This document shows positions 1 through 5,146 of a stretch of DNA of 6,636 nucleotides, piece by piece. The notes under the pieces are model-generated. The model saw nothing but the letters and a program-made list of their open reading frames with translations, ran no database searches and had not been told where the DNA came from. The DNA comes from Candidatus Hecatellales archaeon (GTDB lineage: Archaea; Thermoproteota; Bathyarchaeia; Hecatellales; Hecatellaceae): contig QMXU01000056.1 of assembly GCA_003662305.1 (NCBI GenBank), positions 1 to 6,636 on the forward strand, written 5' to 3'. Each line of letters opens with the position of its first letter. Position 1 is the stretch's first letter. The position numbers were made by a program, and so were the translations under genes.

Positions 1-11
1 GGTTTTTAGTT

Positions 12-575
12 TTATGACCCTAAAATCCAGTAGATAGCATATCCTATCGTGAGATGGGTTCCAAATATCGTATTGTGAATTATTATTGTCGTTAACAGGC
101 TGCCTGTCCTCAGATAGGTTTGAATTAACCCGCGAAACATAGTTTCCTCGGAAATGCCTACAATAATCCACTGAAAAGTCATGTTCCCCACGATATTCAG
201 CACAGTTACCGTATGTGGAATGACAAGCGGCGTATGCCAGGCTATCTGGAGGATGTACCGTAATGATAGAAGAATTCCAAAGAATACTCCCACTGTTACC
301 ATCCGCTTGTGGGTGAAAAACTTTTCTTCATTCAGATTGAAACCATATTCTTTTAGGTTTCCTCCAGTAATATAGCAGATTAGCAAGAATGGTATCATAA
401 ACGTAGGGATATGTACTAAATCTGCAAGAATCCATGAGTCCTTTATATTTGCGTAATAAGAATGTAATTTCAATGTCTATATTACAACGAATATTATTAA
501 AACTACCAATCCTGTTACGCCAAGCATTTTCAGGATCGGTACTGGTTTTAACTTCGGTTTTTCCACTGATTCCAC
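12..575 (-). pseudogene. CPBP-family intramembrane metalloprotease, degenerate
   Basis: The intact part reads from TTG at 473 to TAA at 12 (153 aa). It has several hydrophobic segments (about residues 17-36, 58-76, 89-107 and 125-150) and the glutamate motif EETMFR at 109-114, the first catalytic motif of CPBP (CAAX protease/bacteriocin-processing) proteins. The family is membrane-embedded and metal-dependent; the substrate here is unknown. Three features suggest decay. First, the same frame continues upstream past a TAG at 479-477 into coding-like sequence: a charged segment, then the hydrophobic run GLVVLIIFVVI, with possible starts at GTG 575 or ATG 527. Second, the usual FxxxH motif appears as FGTH (137-140), one residue short. 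Third, the frame ends before the expected third motif (HxxxN-like). Only 11 bases lie beyond the stop, so a frameshifted C-terminus cannot be checked. The region is visibly A+T-richer than the operon. Alternatives are a short functional protein starting at 473, or TAG recoding. The family call is fairly sure and pseudogene status is moderate. Confidence 0.6.
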
Positions 576-610
576 TTTCTCTTTGATGATACCATTCTTG
601 TTTCGTCTGG

Positions 611-625
611 AAAGGTTTTTATATT
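611..625 (+). promoter_or_regulatory. Archaeal TATA/BRE-like promoter for the ilv-leu operon
   Basis: A purine-rich AAAGG (611-615), resembling a BRE, abuts a T/A block with TTTATATT at 618-625. Archaeal initiation typically lies about 25-28 bases downstream of the TATA centre, which places the start near 648-651 and leaves a leader of about 135 nt before ilvN. It is the best such element in the A+T-rich gap upstream of the operon. The T/A core also reads as a TATA-like element on the minus strand, so it could serve the neighbouring minus-strand gene too. No transcript data are available. Confidence 0.5.
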
Positions 626-652
626 TTGAGTTTGGGTTTTCTTCATTCTGGC

Positions 653-665
653 GAGGAAAGGCTAG
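653..665 (+). repeat. 13-nt direct repeat, leader copy
   Basis: GAGGAAAGGCTAG occurs here at the very start of the inferred transcript and again, exactly, at 795-807 within the first codons of ilvN. Both copies lie next to a GGTGGA motif. Here GAGG is the possible ribosome site of the leader peptide, 8 nt before the GTG at 665. Confidence 0.8.
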
Positions 666-706
666 TGGTGGACGCAGTGAGGGATTACGTTCTCAGCGTT
701 CAGTAG
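665..706 (+). CDS. Possible valine-rich leader peptide (uORF)
   Basis: A GTG at 665 opens a 13-codon frame, MVDAVRDYVLSVQ, ending at TAG 704-706. Four of the 12 codons after the start are valine and one is leucine. A GAGG at 653-656 sits 8 nt before the start, the same spacing as the ilvN ribosome site. The frame lies in the operon leader, and its first codons (666-674) form the 5' arm of the long-range pairing with 748-756. In bacteria, peptides of this kind sense charged branched-chain tRNAs for attenuation of ilv and leu operons. I know of no established archaeal counterpart, so the role is inference. A short frame in a valine-rich composition can arise by chance, and GTG 668 is an equally possible start. 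Confidence 0.3.
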   Translation: MVDAVRDYVLSVQ

Positions 707-770
707 GCGTTCCATCTCTGAGGGCAGTTGCTTTTATGGCTTACAGCCGTCCACCATGCCTGTTGTTTAT

Positions 771-776
771 GGAGGT
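771..776 (+). promoter_or_regulatory. Shine-Dalgarno site of ilvN
   Basis: GGAGGT is a near-perfect match to the complement of the 16S rRNA 3' end and ends 8 nt before the TTG at 785. This decides the ilvN start against the upstream in-frame TTG at 728, which would add 19 residues unlike any IlvN N-terminus. Confidence 0.75.
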
Positions 777-784
777 TTCAGGAT

Positions 785-1327
785 TTGAGCGGTGGAGGAA
801 AGGCTAGAGACCAGATTTTCGCCCTGATAGTGGAGAACAAGCCTGGAGTCCTGTTCAGAGTGACCAACATGATAAGGCGTAGAGGCTTCAACATCGAAAG
901 CATCACCGTTGGAACACTGGTGGACCCAAGTCTTTCCAGGATGACCATCGTAATCCGTGGGGATGAACATGAAGTAAACCAGGTTATGAAAAACCTTTAC
1001 AAGCTGGTGGAAACCGTTAGAGTGGCTAAAATCCCTGAGGAGAACTCCGTCCTACGTGAGCTAGCCCTGATAAAAATCCGTGCTTCAACACCTCAGGCGA
1101 GAGCTGACATCCTAAACTACGCTCAGATATTCAGAGCCAGGGTTGTCGACGTAGCTGAAAACGCGTTGACCGTGGAGATAACAGGAGAATCCAGGAAGAT
1201 AGACGCCTTCCTGAACATTATTAAAAGCTTCGGCGTGAAGGAAATCGCCAGAACAGGGATTACCGCCCTGGTTAGAGGCGGGAAAACCATTGAGGATGAA
1301 GACAGGTTTGGAGTTGTGAAACAATGA
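785..1327 (+). CDS. ilvN: Acetolactate synthase regulatory (small) subunit
   Basis: This is the regulatory subunit of acetohydroxyacid synthase, which makes acetolactate and acetohydroxybutyrate, the first common step to valine, leucine and isoleucine. From TTG 785 the product is 180 aa. An N-terminal ACT domain (about 9-82) opens with IFALIVENKPGVLFRV and continues through RGFNIESITVG and DPSLSRMTI. A C-terminal domain (about 90-165) carries RELALIKI, ALTVEITG and ARTGITALVRG, as in the IlvH/IlvN family. Aligned by eye to E. coli IlvH, N18, G21 and N36 correspond to the valine-site residues N11, G14 and N29, so valine feedback is predicted. The start is TTG because of the GGAGGT site 8 nt upstream. 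The stop overlaps ilvC by ATGA. The catalytic partner IlvB is not adjacent, which is unusual. Family assignment is secure. Confidence 0.95.
   Translation: MSGGGKARDQIFALIVENKPGVLFRVTNMIRRRGFNIESITVGTLVDPSLSRMTIVIRGDEHEVNQVMKNLYKLVETVRVAKIPEENSVLRELALIKIRASTPQARADILNYAQIFRARVVDVAENALTVEITGESRKIDAFLNIIKSFGVKEIARTGITALVRGGKTIEDEDRFGVVKQ
795..807 (+). repeat. 13-nt direct repeat, ilvN start-region copy
   Basis: Second exact copy of the 653-665 sequence, overlapping ilvN codons 4-8. The GGTGGA immediately at its 5' side (791-796) is complementary to TCCACC at 750-755. Confidence 0.8.
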
Positions 1328-2313
1328 TTAAGGTATACCATGACGAAGATGTGAAAACAGGCTACCTGCGAGGTAAAACCATCGCCGTAATAGGGTATGG
1401 AAGCCAAGGTAAAGCGCAAGCCCTATGCCTGAGAGACTCAGGCCTAAACGTGGTCGTAGGGCTTAGGCCTGAAGGCTCCTCGTGGAAGGCTGCTGAAGCC
1501 GACGGATTAAAGGTTTACCCTGTAAGCGGAGCCGCTGCGAAGGCGGACATAATTCACATGCTCATACCCGACATGGTTCAATCCGAAGTATACAAGGCTG
1601 AGGTGGAGCCTAACCTTGCAGAAGGCAAAGCCCTATGCTTCTCCCACGGCTTCAACATCCACTATAAGCTTATCGTGCCCCCCTCAAACGTCGACGTTAT
1701 CATGGTTGCTCCGAAGGCTCCCGGGCCAAGGCTCAGAGAAGTCTACTTGGAAGGCTTCGGCGTTCCAGCCCTCATCGCGGTACACCAGAATCCTTCAGGG
1801 AAAGCCAGAGAGTTAGCCTTGGAAATGGCTAAGGCTTTAGGCTGCACGAAGGCTGGTGTGCTTGAAACCACCTTCAAAGACGAGACGGAAAGCGACCTCA
1901 TAGGAGAGCAAACAGTCCTGGTGGGAGGGCTTATGGAGCTTATAAAAAACGCTTTCGAGGTGCTGGTGGAGGAGGGCTACCCTCCTGAACTCGCCTACTT
2001 CGAAGCCTGCAACGAGGTTAAACTCATAGTAGACCTAATCTACACGGGAGGCTTAACCTACATGCTGTCGTCGGTTTCGGAGACAGCCAGATACGGAGGG
2101 CTGGCAGTAGGCCCAAAAGTCATAGACAGCCACGTAAAAGAGAACATGCGGAAGGTTGCCAGGGAAGTGAAGAGCGGAAACTTCACCAAAACCTGGCTTG
2201 AAGAATACCGGGCTGGACGTAGAAACCTCTTCAAAATGTTCGACGAGGTTAAAGCCCACCAGCTTGAGCAGGTTGGCAGGTTCATCAGGAAAATGTCAGG
2301 ACTTGAAAGGTAG
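1324..2313 (+). CDS. ilvC: Ketol-acid reductoisomerase, class I
   Basis: The enzyme isomerises and reduces 2-acetolactate (or 2-aceto-2-hydroxybutyrate) to the dihydroxy acid, using Mg2+ and NAD(P)H in the cytoplasm. The 329-aa length is typical of the short class I form. The Rossmann motif is GYGSQG (24-29). Expected catalytic and metal residues are all visible: H108 in SHGF, K131 in APKAPGP, D191 and E195 in DLIGEQ, E227 and E231 in FEACNE, and S252 in SVSETARYGG. The cofactor loop reads LRPEGSSW (47-54): R48 and S53 of the NADPH-type loop are kept, but E50 is acidic and G51 replaces a common serine, so coenzyme preference is uncertain. The ATG overlaps the ilvN stop as ATGA, with a GGAG about 10 nt upstream. 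It ends with TAG, 12 nt before and in frame with leuC. Assignment is secure. Confidence 0.97.
   Translation: MIKVYHDEDVKTGYLRGKTIAVIGYGSQGKAQALCLRDSGLNVVVGLRPEGSSWKAAEADGLKVYPVSGAAAKADIIHMLIPDMVQSEVYKAEVEPNLAEGKALCFSHGFNIHYKLIVPPSNVDVIMVAPKAPGPRLREVYLEGFGVPALIAVHQNPSGKARELALEMAKALGCTKAGVLETTFKDETESDLIGEQTVLVGGLMELIKNAFEVLVEEGYPPELAYFEACNEVKLIVDLIYTGGLTYMLSSVSETARYGGLAVGPKVIDSHVKENMRKVAREVKSGNFTKTWLEEYRAGRRNLFKMFDEVKAHQLEQVGRFIRKMSGLER
1438..1472 (+). repeat. 10-bp perfect inverted repeat inside ilvC
   Basis: TCAGGCCTAA (1438-1447) and TTAGGCCTGA (1463-1472) are perfect inverted copies separated by 15 nt, so a hairpin can form in the mRNA or DNA. It lies over the codons leading into the cofactor loop (about residues 39-50). 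One such repeat in a window of this size could be chance. Confidence 0.6.
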
Positions 2314-2325
2314 GCTGGAAGCCGA

Positions 2326-3597
2326 ATGGTGAAAGGACAGACTATAGCCGAGAAAATCCTTGCAAGGGCTTCAGGCCTCCCAAAGGTTGAGCCGGGAGAC
2401 TTCGTGGAAGCCAGCGTAGACTTGGTTATGGTCAACGATATAACGGGTCCCTTAACCGTTAAAACCATTAAAGCACTTAGCAAGCCTCGAATATGGGACC
2501 CTGACAGGCTTGTTATAGTTTTAGACCATCAAACCCCAGCCGACCGGGTTCAGTCAGCTGAAAACCACAAGCTACTTCGAAGCTTCGCGGCCGAGTTCGG
2601 GGTTAAAGCCCTCTACGACGTGGGGGTAGGCGTATGCCACCAGGTTGTCCCGGAGGAAGGCCATGTTAAGCCTGGCATGCTCATCGTAGGAGCTGACTCT
2701 CATACCTGCACCTACGGGGCCTTCGGAGCCTTCGCCACCGGAGTAGGCTCAACAGACGCGGCTGCAGCCCTAGCCCTCGGAAAGCTCTGGTTCAAAGTTC
2801 CGGAGAGCATGCTGATAAATGTTTCAGGAAGGTTCAGCCGCCTTGTCGCAGGCAAAGACCTCATCCTCCACATTCTCGGAAGAGTTGGAGTTGAAGGAGC
2901 CAGCTACATGAGCGTTGAATTTAAAGGAGAAACCGTTGAAGCCCTATCGGTTGACAGCCGTATGACGCTGACCAACATGGCGGTTGAAATGGGAGCCAAA
3001 ACAGGGATAATAGAGCCAGACGTTAAAACCATCCAGTTCCTAAAGGAAGCCACAGGAGAAAACAGCTTCCAACACATCAGAAGCGACCCAGAAGCCTCCT
3101 ACGCTGAAACCCTGGAGTTCCAGGTGGACGGCTTAGAGCCTCAGGTAGCAGCTCCTCCAAGCCCGGCCAACGTTAAACCCGCCGGGGAGTTTTCAGGGGT
3201 TGAAATCGACCAGGCTCTTTTAAGCTCCTGCACCAATGCGAGGCTTGAAGACTTGAGGGTGGCAGCTGAAATCCTCAGAGGCAGACAGGTTAAGAGGGAT
3301 GTTAGGATGGTTGTAATTCCTGCCAGCCGTAAAATCTACTTAAAAGCCTTGGAGGAAGGCTTAATCCAAGTTTTTGTCAGGGCTGGAGCGGTGGTTGCGC
3401 CTCCTGGATGCGGCCCCTGCCTTGGAGGCCACATGGGAGTGCTAGCCGAAGGAGAGGTGTGCATAAGCTCCACCAACCGGAACTTCACGGGCAGGATGGG
3501 AAGCCCCAAAGCCAGGATTTACCTTGCCTCCCCCGCCACGGTGGCAGCCTCAGCCCTGACAGGCAGAATAACAGACCCCAGAGAGGTGGTTCCATGA
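2326..3597 (+). CDS. leuC: 3-isopropylmalate dehydratase large subunit
   Basis: This is the iron-sulfur catalytic subunit that, with LeuD, interconverts 2- and 3-isopropylmalate in leucine synthesis. The 423-aa length matches the short archaeal-type LeuC/homoaconitase large subunits rather than the roughly 466-aa enterobacterial form. The 4Fe-4S cysteines are visible as C302 in SSCTN and C362 and C365 in PGCGPCLGG. Other aconitase-family motifs are DHQTPAD (67-73), GADSHTCTYGAFG (122-134) and SSTNRNFTGRMG (381-392), with the substrate-contact arginines RNFTGR. The start is ATG 2326. Its ribosome site is weak (an AGGTAGG overlapping the ilvC stop), so reinitiation after ilvC is plausible. It ends in an ATGA overlap with leuD. 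The family also includes homoaconitase and citramalate-pathway enzymes; the leu neighbours favour isopropylmalate, and the same enzyme could also take citramalate-derived substrates. Confidence 0.93.
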   Translation: MVKGQTIAEKILARASGLPKVEPGDFVEASVDLVMVNDITGPLTVKTIKALSKPRIWDPDRLVIVLDHQTPADRVQSAENHKLLRSFAAEFGVKALYDVGVGVCHQVVPEEGHVKPGMLIVGADSHTCTYGAFGAFATGVGSTDAAAALALGKLWFKVPESMLINVSGRFSRLVAGKDLILHILGRVGVEGASYMSVEFKGETVEALSVDSRMTLTNMAVEMGAKTGIIEPDVKTIQFLKEATGENSFQHIRSDPEASYAETLEFQVDGLEPQVAAPPSPANVKPAGEFSGVEIDQALLSSCTNARLEDLRVAAEILRGRQVKRDVRMVVIPASRKIYLKALEEGLIQVFVRAGAVVAPPGCGPCLGGHMGVLAEGEVCISSTNRNFTGRMGSPKARIYLASPATVAASALTGRITDPREVVP

Positions 3598-4094
3598 TTT
3601 TCGAGGGAAAAGCCTTAAAATGCGGCGACGATGTGGACACCGACGCCATCATCCCAGGGAAATACCTTGTTTTAACAAGGCCTGAAGAGCTGGCAGCCCA
3701 CGCCCTTGAAGGCTTAAGCCCCGAGCTTCCGGGGAAAATAAGAGAGTTCGGCATCCTGGTGGCTGGAAGGAACTTCGGCTGCGGTTCAAGCCGTGAGCAT
3801 GCCCCCCTAGCCCTCAAGTATGCGGGCGTGAAATGTGTGCTAGCTGAATCCTTCGCCCGGATATTCTTCAGGAACGCGGTGAACCTCGGTCTCCCAGTCT
3901 TGGAATGTAAAAATGTTTCAAGCCGGATTGAGGAGGGAGACGGCTTAAAGGTGAACCTTAGAGAAGGCGTAATTGAAGATTTAAGCCGGGGCTTCACCTT
4001 GAAGGCTAAGCCTCTCCCAGGCTTCCTTCTTAAGATTCTGGAGTTAGGAGGGCTTATGGCCTACGTGGAGACGAGGCTTGGTGGTGGAATATGA
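3594..4094 (+). CDS. leuD: 3-isopropylmalate dehydratase small subunit
   Basis: Swivel-domain subunit that completes the LeuCD isomerase active site. The product is 166 aa, the usual length for the archaeal-type small subunit. Key motifs are DDVDTDAIIPGKYL (12-25) and GRNFGCGSSREHAP (58-71). The loop sequence YLVLT (24-28) resembles the YLV-T pattern that I recall being linked to isopropylmalate specificity, as opposed to the YLRT pattern of methanogen homoaconitase. The ATG at 3594 is chosen because it follows a GAGGTGG site (3583-3589) and overlaps the leuC stop by ATGA; longer upstream readings of this frame lie in leuC and do not resemble LeuD. The end overlaps leuB by another ATGA, so the three genes are probably translationally coupled. 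Assignment is secure; exact substrate range is inferred. Confidence 0.93.
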   Translation: MIFEGKALKCGDDVDTDAIIPGKYLVLTRPEELAAHALEGLSPELPGKIREFGILVAGRNFGCGSSREHAPLALKYAGVKCVLAESFARIFFRNAVNLGLPVLECKNVSSRIEEGDGLKVNLREGVIEDLSRGFTLKAKPLPGFLLKILELGGLMAYVETRLGGGI

Positions 4095-5146
4095 AAAGCT
4101 ACAAGGTGGCTCTGATTAAAGGAGACGGTATAGGACCTGAGCAGGTTGAAGCAACCCTACCCGTCCTCCAGGCGGTAACGGAAGGCTTAGAGGTGAACCT
4201 TGAAATCTTAGAGGTTGAAGCTGGAGACGCCTGCGCAGCTAAGCGGGGTGTCCCGCTTCCCGAGGAAACCGTTGAAACCATTAAGTCTTCCAACGTCTGC
4301 CTTAAAGGCCCGGTAGGAGAAACCGCAGCCGATGTCATCGTAAGGCTTAGACTGATGTTCGACCTCTACGTGAACCTCAGGCCTGCCAAGGCATACCCGA
4401 GGGCTCCCTGCCTCAGACCTGACATAGACATGGTAATCGTCAGGGAGAACACTGAAGACCTTTACAAGGGTTTCGAGTACACCACGCCGGACGGCGAGGT
4501 GGCGGTAGCCTTAAGGGTTATCTCCCGTAAAGCCTCCAGGCGGATAGCCGAATACGCCTTCAAGCTGGCCAGGGGGCGGAGGCGTAAGGTGGTAGCCGTC
4601 CACAAGGCTAACGTCATGAAAACCACCTGCGGCCTTTTCGCTGAGGAATGCCGTAAAACAGCTGAAAAACATCCGGATGTCGAGTTCAGAGAAATGTACG
4701 TGGACGCAGCTGCCATGAACCTTATAAAGCGTCCCCACGAGTTCGACGTAATCGTGATTCCCAACATGTTCGGAGACATCCTCTCGGATGAGGCTGCCCA
4801 ACTGGTTGGAGGCTTAGGCATGGCTCCAGGAGCCAACATAGGAGACAGCTTCGCCCTCTTCGAGCCTATCCACGGCTCAGCCCCCCACCTGACAGGCCAG
4901 CAGCGAGCTAACCCGCTTTCCATGATTCTTTCAGCCGGTTTAATGTTCAAATGGCTTGGCGAACGGTGGGAGGACGAAAAGTGCCTGCTCGCCTCGAAGC
5001 TTATTGAGGAGGCTGTAGTGGAAACGCTTAAGGAGGGCGTGGTCACCCCGGACCTGGGAGGAAACTTTAAAACCATGGATGTAGGCAGGACGGTGGCGGG
5101 AAAGGTTTTGAAGGCTGCCCGGGAAGGTGGAAGGCTTGAAGCCTAA
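4091..5146 (+). CDS. leuB: 3-isopropylmalate dehydrogenase (isocitrate/isopropylmalate family)
   Basis: Beta-decarboxylating dehydrogenase that oxidises 3-isopropylmalate to 2-ketoisocaproate. The product is 351 aa. Family motifs are GDGIGPE (11-17), the substrate arginines in RLRLMFDLYVNLRP (85-98), VRENTEDLYKG (117-127, with R118 and Y125), HKANVMK (171-177, with K172), the metal aspartates D205 in VDAAAMN and D229 and D233 in FGDILSDE, and the nucleotide-binding segment EPIHGSAP (258-265). The segment continues HLTGQQRANP: H266 occupies the place of the aspartate that marks NAD-dependent enzymes (SAPD) or the lysine of NADP-dependent isocitrate dehydrogenase (TAPK), so coenzyme choice is unclear. 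A GGTGGTGG site (4080-4087) precedes the ATG, which overlaps the leuD stop. Paralogous homoisocitrate and isocitrate dehydrogenases look similar; the operon position favours LeuB. Confidence 0.9.
   Translation: MKSYKVALIKGDGIGPEQVEATLPVLQAVTEGLEVNLEILEVEAGDACAAKRGVPLPEETVETIKSSNVCLKGPVGETAADVIVRLRLMFDLYVNLRPAKAYPRAPCLRPDIDMVIVRENTEDLYKGFEYTTPDGEVAVALRVISRKASRRIAEYAFKLARGRRRKVVAVHKANVMKTTCGLFAEECRKTAEKHPDVEFREMYVDAAAMNLIKRPHEFDVIVIPNMFGDILSDEAAQLVGGLGMAPGANIGDSFALFEPIHGSAPHLTGQQRANPLSMILSAGLMFKWLGERWEDEKCLLASKLIEEAVVETLKEGVVTPDLGGNFKTMDVGRTVAGKVLKAAREGGRLEA
5126..5130 (+). promoter_or_regulatory. Shine-Dalgarno site deciding the leuA start
   Basis: GGTGG lies 5 nt before the TTG at 5136, inside the end of leuB. 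The next candidate start, GTG 5157, has no well-spaced site, so TTG 5136 is preferred. Confidence 0.5.

Larger units (their letters stand above)
650..784 (+). promoter_or_regulatory. Structured 5' leader of the ilv-leu operon, putative
   Basis: This stretch lies between the inferred transcription start and the ilvN start codon and holds no conventional gene. Bases 666-674 (TGGTGGACG) are exactly complementary to 748-756 (CGTCCACCA), closing a loop of 73 nt. Part of the downstream arm, 750-755 (TCCACC), is also complementary to 791-796 (GGTGGA) just inside ilvN; that pairing would enclose the ilvN ribosome site and start codon. The two pairings are mutually exclusive, which is the layout of a two-state RNA. 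A weaker hairpin is possible between 718-725 and 739-746. The longest nearby T run is only four to five bases, so translational control fits better than a classical U-tract terminator. No known riboswitch or T-box consensus was recognised. Function is inferred only. Confidence 0.35.

Noticed and set aside
593..646. Minus-strand ATG at 646 as the true N-terminus of the CPBP gene joined by a frameshift
   Set aside because: The frame gives about 32 codons of plausible but unrecognised sequence and no ribosome site; joining it needs an assumed frameshift that cannot be verified here.
728..736. T-rich stretch in the leader as an intrinsic transcription terminator
   Set aside because: Only four consecutive T residues and a weak hairpin with two G-U pairs and a mismatch upstream; not enough for a terminator call.
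728..784. Longer ilvN start at TTG 728, with a leucine/tryptophan-rich N-terminus
   Set aside because: The extra 19 residues do not resemble IlvN, and the strong GGAGGT site at 771-776 is correctly spaced for TTG 785 only.
583..807. Plus-strand 74-codon frame across the promoter and leader
   Set aside because: It runs through the TATA-like element, has arginine/serine-rich low-information sequence and overlaps the ilvN start; no family resemblance.
3408..3593. 62-codon N-terminal extension of leuD
   Set aside because: It lies wholly within the conserved C-terminal part of leuC in another frame; LeuD homology begins at the ATG 3594, which has its own ribosome site.
4462..5076. Long open frame on the minus strand opposite leuB, and a similar one at 3485-3997
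   Set aside because: Serine-, proline- and alanine-rich shadow frames caused by the codon pattern of the plus-strand genes; no recognisable motifs.
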